The notes under the pieces: generated by a model
Seen by the model: only the letters and a program-made list of their open reading frames with translations
The model's database searches: none
What the model was told of the DNA's origin: nothing
Translations under genes and position numbers: made by a program
DNA from: Xylanimonas allomyrinae
Lineage (GTDB): Bacteria; Actinomycetota; Actinomycetes; Actinomycetales; Cellulomonadaceae
Assembly: GCF_004135345.1 (NCBI RefSeq)
Contig: NZ_CP035495.1
Coordinates: forward strand, 1,178,001 to 1,242,000
Length of the DNA: 64,000 nt
Direction: 5' to 3'
In this document: in pieces, positions 7,653 through 17,120 of the stretch
Layout: each line of letters opens with the position of its first letter
Numbering within the stretch: position 1 is the first letter of the stretch

Positions 7653-8902
7653 CGCAGCGCCCCCTCACGCAGCGCCCGCGCCAGCGTCGGGGCGAGCGGC
7701 AGACGCGGGATCAGGGTCGCCTGCAGGGCGTGGTAGACGTCCGGCTTGCCCGGCCACACGCTCGACGCGGCACGGTTGGCCTGGTCGAGCTCGTGCACCC
7801 ACGACCCGCGCTCACGGTCCAGCAGGAACCGGTCGGCGTAGTCCCACCACGTCGCGTACCAGTCGGCGAACCGTGCCTCGCCGGTCCGCGCGAAGAGCGC
7901 CGACGCCGCCGCGATCGCCTCGGCCACCACCCAGTGCATCCGCGTGCGCACCACGGGAGCCCCGGACCAGTCGGTCGTGTAGACGAACCCGTCGGCCCCG
8001 TCGGCGGCCCACCCGTCGGCCACGGCCCTGTCGAAGAGCGCGACGGCGGCAGCCGTCAGGCGCGTGTCGGGCGCGACGGCGTCCAGGTGGACCAGAAGGC
8101 GCGCCCACTCCAGGCCGTGCCCGGGCGTCGCCCCGTAGGGCTTGAACGGGTCGGCGGGCCGGTCGCGGTTGAGGTCGAGGTCGGGAGACCAGTCCGGCCC
8201 GAAGTGCTCGGGCAGGCGGGCGTCATGCACGTCCGCGAGAGCGACCACGAACGCGGCGGCGCGCCCCGCGCGCGCACGCCACGCCGCGGCCTCGTCCGGC
8301 GGGGACGCGTCGGCCACGGCGAGCATCGCCTCGACCGAGTGCATGGTCGCGTTCAGCCCCCGGTACGGGTCGAGCGCCGTGAACGCGCTGTCCCACGCGT
8401 CCACCGGCCGACCGGCGGCGTCGTCCCAGAAGCGGTGCAGGTAGACGTCCGTCGCCTCGCTGAGCAGGTCGCGCGCCCCCGGCCGTCCGGCGACCGTCGC
8501 CGACGCCGCCGCGAGCATGACGAACGCGTGGTCGTAGCAGGACTTGCCGGCGGCCACGTCGGGCTCTCCCGACGCCGACACCGCGTGATGCCACCCGCCG
8601 TGCACGGCGTCCCGCAGCAGCCCCGCCAGCCCGGCGAGCGCGGCGTCGGCCACCGCGGCGCTGCCGGGAACGCCCAGCAGGTGCCCCAGCGAGTAGACGT
8701 GCGCCGTGCGCGCGGTGATCCACGTCTGCACGCCGTGCGCGGCGTCGGGCCGGCCGGTCTCGTCGAGGTAGGCGGCGCCCCCGCCCGCGAGCGCGGCCCC
8801 GGCGCCGAAGCGCAGCAGCCGCCGCGTCTCAGCGTCGAGCCACGCCCGATGGCTGGGCAGCGCCGGCCACGGCACGGGGACCGGCGTCGCACGCCGGGTC
8901 AT
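7649..8902 (-). CDS. AGE-family sugar isomerase, probable D-mannose isomerase
   Basis: A 417-residue (alpha/alpha)6-barrel enzyme of the N-acylglucosamine 2-epimerase/YihS family. Visible family features include YLDETGRP near the N-terminus, the barrel histidines in HSVEAMLAV and [10 protein letters not shown], and a C-terminal [22 protein letters not shown]. The size and the pairing with beta-mannosidase and fructokinase favour mannose-to-fructose isomerisation over N-acyl epimerisation. ATG 8902 overlaps the beta-mannosidase stop (ATGA). It should act in the cytoplasm on mannose released by the GH2 enzyme. Confidence 0.85.
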   Translation of the reverse strand: MTRRATPVPVPWPALPSHRAWLDAETRRLLRFGAGAALAGGGAAYLDETGRPDAAHGVQTWITARTAHVYSLGHLLGVPGSAAVADAALAGLAGLLRDAVHGGWHHAVSASGEPDVAAGKSCYDHAFVMLAAASATVAGRPGARDLLSEATDVYLHRFWDDAAGRPVDAWDSAFTALDPYRGLNATMHSVEAMLAVADASPPDEAAAWRARAGRAAAFVVALADVHDARLPEHFGPDWSPDLDLNRDRPADPFKPYGATPGHGLEWARLLVHLDAVAPDTRLTAAAVALFDRAVADGWAADGADGFVYTTDWSGAPVVRTRMHWVVAEAIAAASALFARTGEARFADWYATWWDYADRFLLDRERGSWVHELDQANRAASSVWPGKPDVYHALQATLIPRLPLAPTLARALREGALR

Positions 8903-11454
8903 CGGACGCCCCCCACGATCAGGTCGTTCGCGCAGCGCAGCGCCGCACGCAGCGCGCCGGCCTGCGGGAGCGTGGTCAGCGGCCGGCCCCCGCGGCACGT
9001 CACGACGACCTCGAGCACCTCCCCGGGCAGCACCGTGTCGAGCATCCGGTCCACGAACAGGTCCGCTGGCGCCACCGCCAGTGCCGCACCGAAGGTGTCG
9101 GCCAGCAGGCAGACGTCGCGCAGCACGGCGTCAGCCTCGACCCGGACCCGCAGCGCTCCCCCGTCGAGCCGCGCATGGACGCGCGGCGCCGTCCGCCGCA
9201 GACCGGAGACGCGGTCGGGGACGTAGGACCAGACCGTCCGCCCCCACGGCGAGTCGACGACGAGCAGCTCGCTCGCCCGGTCACCCGGTGCGGCGACGCG
9301 ATCCGGCAGCCGCAGGCGGGCCGTCCCGTCGGGCGCGGCGGCGAGCGTGACCTCGTGTCTGGCCAGGACGACGCCGTCGACGTCGATCCGTCGCACCGTG
9401 GCCGCGACCGTGGCCGCGTCCGCCCCGTCGTTCACGAGCACCACCTCGAGCCCGTCGGGACCGCTCGGGTCGTGCACCGGCCCCGGAGTCACGGGCTGCA
9501 CCGTCAGCAGCCGCTCGGCGAAGGAGCCGCGCAGGGCGTACCACAGCGGCTTCTCGATCCCGGCGTGGTCGATCGCGGCCCAGCTCGTGACGGGCCAGCA
9601 GTCGTTCAGCTGCCAGACGACGGCGCCGGAGCATCGCTCCCGCGAACGCAGCCACTCCACACCCGTCGTCATGGCGCGCGCCTGGACGAGCTGGGTCGCG
9701 AAGTGCCACGCCTCGCCGTCGGCGGGCGCGGCGACGTGTGCCTGCAGTCCGCGCGTGAGCTTGTGGACGCCGTCGATCGCACGCAGATGGTGACGTGTCA
9801 GCGGTGAGCCGGGCCCGGGCACCTCCCCCTCGACGACGCCGGCCAGGGTCGTCCATGCGGGCGGGCCGCACCAGCCCATCTCGGACACGAACGACGGGTC
9901 GTGGTCGCGGTAGTGGACGTAGTCGAGGTCGTTCCACGCGTCCCACAGATGGCTGACGCCGTGCAGGGAGTCCGTCGGATCGCTGTCGATGCTCCCGGAC
10001 CAGGGCGAGTTCGGCACGTAGGGCCGGGTGGGGTCGAGGCGCGCGAGGACGCCCGGCAGGACGTCCGTGTAGTAGCGCGCTCCCCACCCACGGGTGCCGA
10101 CCTGGTCCGCCCAGCCCCACTCGTGGCGGCCGAGCACCGTCTCGTTGCCGCCGCACCAGATCGCCAGGCTCGGGTGGCCGGCCATGCGCGCGACGGCCTG
10201 CTCGGCCTCGGCGGTCACGAGTGCGGCGGTCTCGTCGTCCTCGCTGTAGGCCGCGCAGGCGAACAGGAAGTCGTGCCAGACCAGCAACCCTCGCTCGTCG
10301 CACGCGTCGAGGAACGTCTCGGTGGCGAAGTACCCGCCTCCCCACACGCGCAGCAGGTTGGCGTTGCCGGCAACCGCCTGGTCGAGCCGGGCCGCGATCC
10401 GCTGCGGCGTCTCGCGGCTGGGGAAGGTGTCGTCGGGGATCCAGTTGTACCCCCGCACGCGCACGCGCCGGCCGTTGACGGCGAGCGCCCAGCGGGTGCC
10501 GCGCTCGTCGCGTTCCTCGCGCACCTCGACGTCACGCAGGCCGACGCGCCGCGAGGTCGAGTCGAGCCGCCCGTCGCGCCCGGCCAGCTCGACGTCGAGG
10601 GCGTACAGCGGTTGGCCACCCAGACCGGTCGGCCACCACAGCCGCGGCCGTTCGACCACCAGGACCACGACGGCTTCGCCGTCGGCGACCGTGGCCGTGC
10701 CCGCGGCGACGGCGAGCCCGTCGGGGTCGGTCAGGCGGGCGGTCAGGCGGGTCCCGTCCGGCGCGTCGGCCCGCACGTGGGTGTGGACCTCGGCGTGGTC
10801 GCGCTCGGCGGTCAGCCGTACGAGCGGCCGCACGTGCTCGATGCGGCCGGCGTACGTCTCCAGCCGGATCGGGCGCCAGATGCCCGCGGTCACCACGTGC
10901 GGGCCCCAGTCCCAGCCGAAGTTCGCGGCGGCCTTGCGCACGTGGGCGTACGGCTCGTCGTAGGGGCTCGGCAGCGGGCCGTGGGCGCGCTCGTGCGCGG
11001 TGGCGGCGTCCCATGCGGACGCGAACCGGACCTCGAGCGTGTTCTCCCCGTCGACCAGGACGTCCCCGACCTCCCAGCGGTAGGTGAGGTGCTGGTCGCA
11101 CGCGGACCCGATCACCCGGCCGTTGACGAGCACCTCGGCGACGGTGTCGAGCCCTTCGGCCACGAGGTCGGTCCTCGTGGGGCCACCGGGCCGCGTCCAC
11201 TCGAAGCGGCGGGAGTAGACCCAGGTCGATCTGCCGACCCACATCTGGCTCAGCTCTCCCCAGCCGACGTTCGGGTCGAGGATCAGCCCGGCGTGGAGCA
11301 GGGCGCCGTGGACCTCGCCGGGGACGGGCGCGTCCAGCACGGCGTCGCGCACGTCTCGCGGGGCGTCGTCCGGGCCGTCCGCCCAGCGCAGCCGCCACGT
11401 CCCTCCGAGGTCGACCCGGGTCGCCAGGACCGGGGTGGAGTCCGTGAGTGTCAT
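8899..11454 (-). CDS. Beta-mannosidase, glycoside hydrolase family 2
   Basis: An 851-residue GH2 enzyme without signal peptide, so probably intracellular and acting on imported manno-oligosaccharides. The N-terminal jelly-roll includes LGGTWRLRW and NFGWDWGP; the TIM barrel begins near [10 protein letters not shown]. The acid/base glutamate is in WCGGNE and the nucleophile glutamate in [12 protein letters not shown], the pattern of GH2 mannosidases (GNE, SE.G). ATG 11454 overlaps the permease stop (ATGA) and the stop overlaps the isomerase start. It releases mannose for the two downstream enzymes. Confidence 0.94.
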   Translation of the reverse strand: MTLTDSTPVLATRVDLGGTWRLRWADGPDDAPRDVRDAVLDAPVPGEVHGALLHAGLILDPNVGWGELSQMWVGRSTWVYSRRFEWTRPGGPTRTDLVAEGLDTVAEVLVNGRVIGSACDQHLTYRWEVGDVLVDGENTLEVRFASAWDAATAHERAHGPLPSPYDEPYAHVRKAAANFGWDWGPHVVTAGIWRPIRLETYAGRIEHVRPLVRLTAERDHAEVHTHVRADAPDGTRLTARLTDPDGLAVAAGTATVADGEAVVVLVVERPRLWWPTGLGGQPLYALDVELAGRDGRLDSTSRRVGLRDVEVREERDERGTRWALAVNGRRVRVRGYNWIPDDTFPSRETPQRIAARLDQAVAGNANLLRVWGGGYFATETFLDACDERGLLVWHDFLFACAAYSEDDETAALVTAEAEQAVARMAGHPSLAIWCGGNETVLGRHEWGWADQVGTRGWGARYYTDVLPGVLARLDPTRPYVPNSPWSGSIDSDPTDSLHGVSHLWDAWNDLDYVHYRDHDPSFVSEMGWCGPPAWTTLAGVVEGEVPGPGSPLTRHHLRAIDGVHKLTRGLQAHVAAPADGEAWHFATQLVQARAMTTGVEWLRSRERCSGAVVWQLNDCWPVTSWAAIDHAGIEKPLWYALRGSFAERLLTVQPVTPGPVHDPSGPDGLEVVLVNDGADAATVAATVRRIDVDGVVLARHEVTLAAAPDGTARLRLPDRVAAPGDRASELLVVDSPWGRTVWSYVPDRVSGLRRTAPRVHARLDGGALRVRVEADAVLRDVCLLADTFGAALAVAPADLFVDRMLDTVLPGEVLEVVVTCRGGRPLTTLPQAGALRAALRCANDLIVGGVR

Positions 11455-12311
11455 CCCTTCACCGCCCCTGCCGTCAGCGCCTCCTGCATGCGCCGGCTCA
11501 TCACCGTGTAGACGAGGTAGACCGGCAGCACCGTGAGGACGGTGCCGGCGGCGAGCACGCCGTAGTTCGTCGAGTCCGAGATCAGGGTCGGCAGCGCGAC
11601 CTGGACCGTGCGCACGTCGGGTGCCGTGCCCGTGATCGTCAGGGAGAAGAGGTACTCGTTCCAGAACGTGAGCAGCTGCAGGATCGTCACCGTCACGACG
11701 CCGGGCATCGCGATCGGCAGGAAGATGTGCACGAGCGTGCGGAACTGCCCGACGCCGTCCATCGCGGCCGCCTCGACGAGCTCGCTGGGCACGGTGCGCA
11801 TGAACTGGGTCAGCAGCAGCACCGACAGCGGCAGCGCCGATGCGGGCAGGAACAGCATCTGGAACTCGCGCGTGTAGAACAGCCCGAGGTGGATCGCGAG
11901 GATCACCGTGGGGATGAGCGCCGCGAACGGCGGGATGAGGAACCCGGCGGAGAAGGCGCCGGTGATCGCCCGGGCGACCTTGGTGTCCGAGCGGGCGAGC
12001 GCGTACGACGCCGGCACGGCCAGCACGAGGGTGACGGTGATGGCGACCAGGCAGATGAGCGCCGTGTTGGCCAGCGCCTTGCCGAGGGACGCCTGGGTCC
12101 AGGCGGTCGAGAAGTTGTCCCACAGCCACAGCGACGGCAGGTGGAAGGGGCGCGTGAAGATCTCGATGTTCGTCTTCAGCGCGCTCACCACCAGGTAGTA
12201 GAGCGGCAGGGCGAGGATCAGGGCGTAGAGCCACGACAGGGCGCCGGCGATCGGCGCGGCCTGCCGGGTGCGCGCGCTGCGGCGCAGCCGCGGGCGTGCC
12301 TGGGCGGTCAT
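11451..12311 (-). CDS. Carbohydrate ABC transporter permease, MalG type
   Basis: A 286-residue permease with six hydrophobic segments. The cytoplasmic EAA loop is visible as [20 protein letters not shown], where it contacts the ATPase subunit. It forms a heterodimer with the MalF-type permease encoded just upstream (ATGA overlap) to import manno-oligosaccharides delivered by the binding protein. No ATPase gene is in the operon; such actinobacterial importers usually share a MsiK-type ATPase encoded elsewhere. Confidence 0.92.
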   Translation of the reverse strand: MTAQARPRLRRSARTRQAAPIAGALSWLYALILALPLYYLVVSALKTNIEIFTRPFHLPSLWLWDNFSTAWTQASLGKALANTALICLVAITVTLVLAVPASYALARSDTKVARAITGAFSAGFLIPPFAALIPTVILAIHLGLFYTREFQMLFLPASALPLSVLLLTQFMRTVPSELVEAAAMDGVGQFRTLVHIFLPIAMPGVVTVTILQLLTFWNEYLFSLTITGTAPDVRTVQVALPTLISDSTNYGVLAAGTVLTVLPVYLVYTVMSRRMQEALTAGAVKG

Positions 12312-13261
12312 CGTTCATCCTCCAGGTCGGACCGCAGCAGGGCCCGGATCAGGAACATCCCCGCGATGCCGACGACGAGCAGCGCGACTCCCACGACCTG
12401 GCTGTAGCCGAGGTCTTGCTGAGAGAACGCCTTGGCGTAGACGAGGTAGGACAAGGTGGTGGTGGAGTTGCCGGGGCCGCCCTTGGTGAGCAGCAGGATC
12501 AGCGCCGCAGACGTGAAGAGCGTCCACAGGAACTGCAGCATCGTCAGCGTGCTGACGTACGACTTGACCATCGGGAAAGCGATCTGCCACATGACGCGGG
12601 TGCGGCTGGCGCCGTCGACCTGGGCCGCCTCGAGCACCTCGCCGGGGATGCTGGACAGCCGCGCGGCCATCAGGACGGCGGTCCATCCCACGCCTCGCCA
12701 CAGGTCGATGAAGATCAGCGTCGCGAGCGCGGTGCTGGGGTCCGCGAGCCACGGGGTGACCAGCGAGTCGAGGCCCACCAGGCTGAGCAGGCCGTTGACG
12801 CCGCCGTTGGGCGACAGCACGCCGTAGAAGATCGTGGCCGTCACGGAGATGGAGATCAGCCCGGGCGAGAAGTACAGCACCGACAGCAGGCGGTAGCCGC
12901 GCGGCTTGGTGTACAGGTGGTAGCCGAGCATGTAGGCCAGCGGGATCATGACGGGGACGGCGATGCCGACCTGGATGGCGCTGTTGCGGATCGCGGCGAG
13001 GAACACCGGGTCCGCCAGGACGCGCGTGACGTTCTCGAACCCGACGAAGGTGGGCTCGTAGATCAGGCCCTTCCAGCGCAGGGTGGCGATGACGAACATG
13101 GCCGCGAGCGGGCCCACGAGGAAGACGACGAACCAGGCGAGCGCGGGGACCGTGAACCACAGGACCCGCGCCGAGCGGGGGCCGCGCCGCACACGGCGCG
13201 GGGGCTGGTCAGGCGTCGTGACGGGTGCAGGGGGTGGGGCGGTGGACAGTGGTGAAGACAT
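12308..13261 (-). CDS. Carbohydrate ABC transporter permease, MalF type
   Basis: A 317-residue permease with a proline-rich cytoplasmic N-terminus and six membrane segments. The EAA loop reads [23 protein letters not shown] 13261 was chosen because it gives a normal family length; in-frame codons upstream would extend it into the binding-protein gene. It partners the MalG-type protein and lies 59 bp after the binding protein, so all belong to one transcript. Confidence 0.91.
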   Translation of the reverse strand: MSSPLSTAPPPAPVTTPDQPPRRVRRGPRSARVLWFTVPALAWFVVFLVGPLAAMFVIATLRWKGLIYEPTFVGFENVTRVLADPVFLAAIRNSAIQVGIAVPVMIPLAYMLGYHLYTKPRGYRLLSVLYFSPGLISISVTATIFYGVLSPNGGVNGLLSLVGLDSLVTPWLADPSTALATLIFIDLWRGVGWTAVLMAARLSSIPGEVLEAAQVDGASRTRVMWQIAFPMVKSYVSTLTMLQFLWTLFTSAALILLLTKGGPGNSTTTLSYLVYAKAFSQQDLGYSQVVGVALLVVGIAGMFLIRALLRSDLEDER

Positions 13262-13320
13262 GGGTGTCCCTGGGTGCGGGGTGGTGGGGGCCGCCGAGAC
13301 GGCCCCCACCGACGGCGGGG

Positions 13321-14637
13321 TCAGGACGCGGAGGCGGTCGCGTCGTCGAGGCCCTGGCAGATCTGCTGGGCCGATGACGAGCCGTAGGCGCTGGTGAGCA
13401 CCTGGATGATCGGGTCGGAGGCCGAGCCGATCCACACGTCGGGCAGCACCGCGATGCTCACGCTCTGGTCGAGCTTGAGCGACTGCGCGAGCAGCGGGTT
13501 GGCGGCGAACGCGGTGAAGTCACCGGTGACGGACGGCAGCAGGCTCGTGGTCTGGACGAAGTCGCCGACGTTGGCCTCGGTGTAGAGCGCCTCGATCAGC
13601 TGCCGGACCTTCTCGATGTGCCCGGGCTGCGCGCCTTCCTTGGTGATCATGAAGCCGACGCCGGTGAAGTCCTGGAAGGCCGTGGGCTTGTCGAACGCGG
13701 CACCGCCGGGCAGCGGGAACCCACCCAGGGTCGTGACCTTCTCGACGCCCGTGCCCGCGTCGACGGCTCCGGCGTAGGCCCACGACCCCGCCGACATGAT
13801 GGCCGCCTTCTGCGAGTAGTACTGGGCGTACATGTCGTCGGAGTTGAGCCCGGCCGCGTTGTCGACGAACACGCCGCCGTCACGCAACTCGGTGAACAGC
13901 TCGATGCCTTGCATCACCGAGTCGGTCGAGCAGTAGCCGCCCTTCTGCATGACGGTCTTCATCGCGGCGGCGTCGGTGAACGACTGGGCGATCTGGTAGA
14001 AGAGCTTCTGCCCGGTCCAGTCGCTGCCCCCGACGACGAGCGGCCCGATCCCCGCGGACCGCAGCTTGGCGGCGGCGGCGATCAGGTCGTCGGTCGTCTG
14101 CGGGATCTCGTCGACGCCGGCCGACGTGAGCAGGTCCGTATTGTACCAGACCGGCCAGCTGAACCCGGAGAACGGCAGCCCCTGCAGCTCGCCGTCGTCG
14201 GTGCCGCCCACGCGCCACGCCTTGAGCGCGTCGGGCTTGAGCGTGTCCGCCAGCCCCCAGTCCTCGACGTACTGGTCGGCCGCGACGGTCACGCCGGCGT
14301 CGAGCCATCCGAGCGTCTTGTCGAAGAGGTTGACGATGACCAGGTCGGGCGACTTGCCCGCGGCGACCGCGGTCTCCACCTGGTCGTCGATGTTCTCCAG
14401 GCCCTCGGTCACGTTGAGCTTGATTCCGGTCTCCGCGGTGAACGCGTCGAACACCCGCTTCTGGACGGCGGCCTCGGGGCTGCCCGAGGCCCACCGGGTG
14501 ACGACGTCGATCGAACCGCCGTCAGATGCGTCGTCCGAGCCGGAGCCCGTCGACGTCGAGCACGCCGTCAGGGCGAGCGTGGCGATGGCGATGGCGGCCG
14601 TGGCGGCGCGCGCACGCTGGGAGATGCGGTGGTGCAT
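13321..14637 (-). CDS. Extracellular solute-binding lipoprotein for (manno-)oligosaccharides
   Basis: A 438-residue family-1 binding protein. The signal peptide ends in the lipobox LTAC, giving a lipid-anchored cysteine near residue 27, followed by a Ser/Gly/Asp linker. The mature domain begins with VTRWASGSPEAA and has typical clamshell elements such as GLPFSGFSWPVWYNTDLL. ATG 14637 follows a strong GAAGGAG ribosome site. It is the first gene of the mannoside operon and should define its substrate; the mannoside assignment rests on the downstream enzymes. Confidence 0.92.
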   Translation of the reverse strand: MHHRISQRARAATAAIAIATLALTACSTSTGSGSDDASDGGSIDVVTRWASGSPEAAVQKRVFDAFTAETGIKLNVTEGLENIDDQVETAVAAGKSPDLVIVNLFDKTLGWLDAGVTVAADQYVEDWGLADTLKPDALKAWRVGGTDDGELQGLPFSGFSWPVWYNTDLLTSAGVDEIPQTTDDLIAAAAKLRSAGIGPLVVGGSDWTGQKLFYQIAQSFTDAAAMKTVMQKGGYCSTDSVMQGIELFTELRDGGVFVDNAAGLNSDDMYAQYYSQKAAIMSAGSWAYAGAVDAGTGVEKVTTLGGFPLPGGAAFDKPTAFQDFTGVGFMITKEGAQPGHIEKVRQLIEALYTEANVGDFVQTTSLLPSVTGDFTAFAANPLLAQSLKLDQSVSIAVLPDVWIGSASDPIIQVLTSAYGSSSAQQICQGLDDATASAS

Positions 14638-14726
14638 GGGGCTCCTTCGTCCAATCCGGCACCGAGCTCTTCGACGAGCTCGTTGCCTCATGGTGCAGCA
14701 CGCACAGCACTCGCGTCAAAACATTC

Positions 14727-14744
14727 ATTACTAATCGAAGTAAT
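14727..14744. promoter_or_regulatory. Operator-like inverted repeat upstream of mannoside operon
   Basis: Perfect inverted repeat ATTACT (14727-14732), six bases, AGTAAT (14739-14744), in an AT-rich patch that stands out from its high-GC surroundings. It lies about 90 bp before the binding-protein ATG and just after the stop of the LacI-like gene. This position suits a repressor site, most likely for the nearby ROK protein. A second imperfect palindrome, GAGCTC-N6-GAGCTC, is at 14664-14681. Confidence 0.5.
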
Positions 14745-14749
14745 ACCGA

Positions 14750-15613
14750 TCAACGGGCGCCGTCGAGCGACTGCCGCGCGACAAGCAGCGCCGGTGCCGC
14801 CTTGATGACCCGCGGCGGATCGCCGCGCAGGACGTCCGCGAGCGCCCGCCCCGCGACCTCGCCCAGGGCCTGCACGTCGTGGCTCACCGCACTCAGCGGA
14901 GGGTCGGCGAGCTGGCACAGCGCCGAGTCGTCCCAGGCGACCAGCGAGAGCTGGTCCGGGACGCGCAGGCCGAGGCGGGCAGCCTCCTGGAGCGCGCCGA
15001 GGGCCATGACGTCGTTGTCGAAGACGAGGGCGGTCGGGCGGTCCGGCTGCCCGGCGAGCGCCGAGACGGCCCGCACGCCGGACGCCTCCGAGTAGTCGCC
15101 GTCGAAGCTCGACGTGCGCAGGCCGAGCTCGTGTGCGGCCTCGACGAACGTCTGGCGCCGGATGATCGTGTGGGCCATCTGCGTCGGACCCGTGACGTGA
15201 CCGATGTGCGTGTGCCCGTACCGCGCCAGCGACCCGACGACGTCCCGCATCGCGACGTCGTCCTGGGTCCACACGCAGGGCAGGCCGTCGGCCGTCCGCG
15301 GGTCACCGATGACGACCGCCGGCAGGCCCAGGCTCGTCACCAGCCCGACGCGCTCGTCCCCCGGAACCAGGTCGATCAGCACGACACCCTGAACCTGGCG
15401 GCCCGCGCTCCACCGCCGGATCCGCTGCGCGGACTCGGCGACGGACGCCACGACCTGCATCCGCACCGACACCCCTTGCGGCACCAGGACGCGTTCCATC
15501 CCGGCGATCAGCTCGTGGAAGAACGGCTCCGCGCCCAGGACCTCGGCATCACGGACCAGCGCCAGCCCGACCGGCTTCCCCCGCACCAGGCTCCGCGTCG
15601 ACGTCGTCGCCAT
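14750..15613 (-). CDS. LacI-type effector-binding protein lacking the HTH domain
   Basis: A 287-residue protein made only of the periplasmic-binding-protein-like sensor domain of LacI regulators. It opens directly with GKPVGLALVRDAEVLGAEPFF, and the C-terminal lobe has PTALVFDNDVMALGALQEA and SLVAWDDSALCQLADPPLS. No helix-turn-helix precedes it: an in-frame TGA lies 27 bases upstream of ATG 15613 and the divergent ROK gene begins within 80 bp, leaving no room for a missing domain. AAGGAG sits 6 bp before the ATG. It may sense sugar and act through a partner such as the ROK protein. Confidence 0.85.
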   Translation of the reverse strand: MATTSTRSLVRGKPVGLALVRDAEVLGAEPFFHELIAGMERVLVPQGVSVRMQVVASVAESAQRIRRWSAGRQVQGVVLIDLVPGDERVGLVTSLGLPAVVIGDPRTADGLPCVWTQDDVAMRDVVGSLARYGHTHIGHVTGPTQMAHTIIRRQTFVEAAHELGLRTSSFDGDYSEASGVRAVSALAGQPDRPTALVFDNDVMALGALQEAARLGLRVPDQLSLVAWDDSALCQLADPPLSAVSHDVQALGEVAGRALADVLRGDPPRVIKAAPALLVARQSLDGAR

Positions 15614-15692
15614 CTGCTCTCCTTGCCCTCGGCGTCACTCCTGGTCGTCCATAATGACGCCACGGAAGACCGACCAGCGAGAGGGTGGGAAC

Positions 15693-16919
15693 GTGGCGCG
15701 CAGGGAAGCCGCAGCAGCGGGGCCCGGAAGCCGCGCGCTCGTCGTCGACCTCATCCGATCCGCGGGTCCGATCAGCCGTGTCGAGCTCGTCGAGCAGACC
15801 GGGCTGACCCAGCCGACCATCTCCAACATCGTGCGCCGCCTCATCGCCGACGGCGTCGTCCGGGAGACCGGCGAGACGGTGGCGACCGGCGGCAAGCCCC
15901 GCGCGCTGCTCGTCATCAACTCGCAGGCACTGTTCGGCGTCGGGATGCACCTCGGACCCGACACGATCACCGCCGTCGCGACCAACGCTCGCGGCGGCAC
16001 CGTCGGGCACGAGCTCGTCGCCCGGCCGGCCGACCACGACCCGAGCGTTCTCGCCGACACGCTCATCGGCCTGTACCGCAGCCTCACACAAGGACTCGAC
16101 CTCGACCCCCACACGATCGCGGGCCTGACCGTCGTCGGCCCCGGCCCCGTCGACGTCGCCCGCGGGCGGCTGCTCGGTCCCGGCGAGCACGGCGAGCAGG
16201 CGGGCTTCGACCTCGGAGCCGCCCTCTCGCGCGCGCTCGCTATCCCCGCGCTGGTCGACAACGACGCCACGGCGGCCGCCATCGGCGAGTTCTGGGGACG
16301 GCAGGTCTCGCGGGACCGCACGTTTGGCTGCCTGTACCTCGGGGCGGGCATCGGGTCCGGCGTCGTCCTCGACGGAGCGCTGCACCGTGGTGCGAGCTCG
16401 AACTCCGGCGAGATCGGGCACAACACCGTCGTGCGCGACGGCGCACCGTGCGTCTGCGGGAACCGTGGCTGCCTCGAGAGGTACGCCTCCCCCTCGGTGC
16501 TCGTCGACCGCGCGCGCGCCACGCCCGGCCTCGCCGAGAGGCTCGAGATCGCCGCCGAGGACGGCTACGGCCACGCCTTCGACACCCTCGCCCGCGCGGC
16601 GGTCTACGGCGACGCCGACGCGAGCGCGCTCATCGAGGAGTCGGCACGCTGGCTCGCCGACGCGGCGGTGACGCTCGCCAACCTCTGGGACCTCGACACG
16701 CTCGTGCTCGCCGGCCCCGGGTTCGCCGTCGCCGGGTCGATCTACGTCCGCGAGATCCGCGAACGCCTCGCGGACCGGGCCTTCGCCCGCCGCCTGCACC
16801 CCGTCGCCGTCGACCTGTCGAGCAACCCGCGCGACTCGGCCGCGATCGGTGGCGCCGCGCTGATCCTCCAGGGGTCGGTCGCCCCCGGGCACGGACCCCA
16901 GGTCGCCATGCGCGCGTAG
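15693..16919 (+). CDS. ROK family transcriptional regulator
   Basis: A 408-residue repressor/sugar sensor. The winged-helix N-terminus reads GPISRVELVEQTGLTQPTIS with the recognition helix in TQPTISNIVRRL; the ROK kinase-like domain follows, with the zinc motif CVCGNRGCLERYAS near residue 265 and a GAGIG loop. GTG 15693 was chosen because GAGG sits eight bases upstream and an ATG at 15654 falls inside a CATAAT -10-like hexamer; the latter would add 13 residues. It is divergent from the mannoside regulon genes and is their most likely repressor, released by a sugar. Confidence 0.88.
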   Translation: MARREAAAAGPGSRALVVDLIRSAGPISRVELVEQTGLTQPTISNIVRRLIADGVVRETGETVATGGKPRALLVINSQALFGVGMHLGPDTITAVATNARGGTVGHELVARPADHDPSVLADTLIGLYRSLTQGLDLDPHTIAGLTVVGPGPVDVARGRLLGPGEHGEQAGFDLGAALSRALAIPALVDNDATAAAIGEFWGRQVSRDRTFGCLYLGAGIGSGVVLDGALHRGASSNSGEIGHNTVVRDGAPCVCGNRGCLERYASPSVLVDRARATPGLAERLEIAAEDGYGHAFDTLARAAVYGDADASALIEESARWLADAAVTLANLWDLDTLVLAGPGFAVAGSIYVREIRERLADRAFARRLHPVAVDLSSNPRDSAAIGGAALILQGSVAPGHGPQVAMRA

Positions 16920-17120
16920 GCAGTAGCGGGCGAGCCGGACGCCGCGAGGCAGACCCCCACCCTGACGCGCGAGATCGGCGCCCCACGCCGCGCGCCCGTC
17001 CGGGATGGGAGAAGTGCCGCTTGCAGAGCGCAGGCCGCCCCTGACAGCATCTGCCGAGGCCCGGCGTTCGCGCAGAGCCCGGATCACCCACGCCGACCCC
17101 GCGGGTGGTAGGAAGGTCCG

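Noticed and set aside
9901-11511. 536-residue plus-strand frame opposite the beta-mannosidase
   Set aside because: Low-complexity Arg/Pro/Val-Gly composition and poor GC3 in that frame; the minus strand codes a full GH2 enzyme with its catalytic residues.
14664-14681. GAGCTC-N6-GAGCTC palindrome as the main operator of the mannoside operon
   Set aside because: The arms are common in this GC-rich DNA; the AT-rich ATTACT/AGTAAT repeat nearby is a better candidate.
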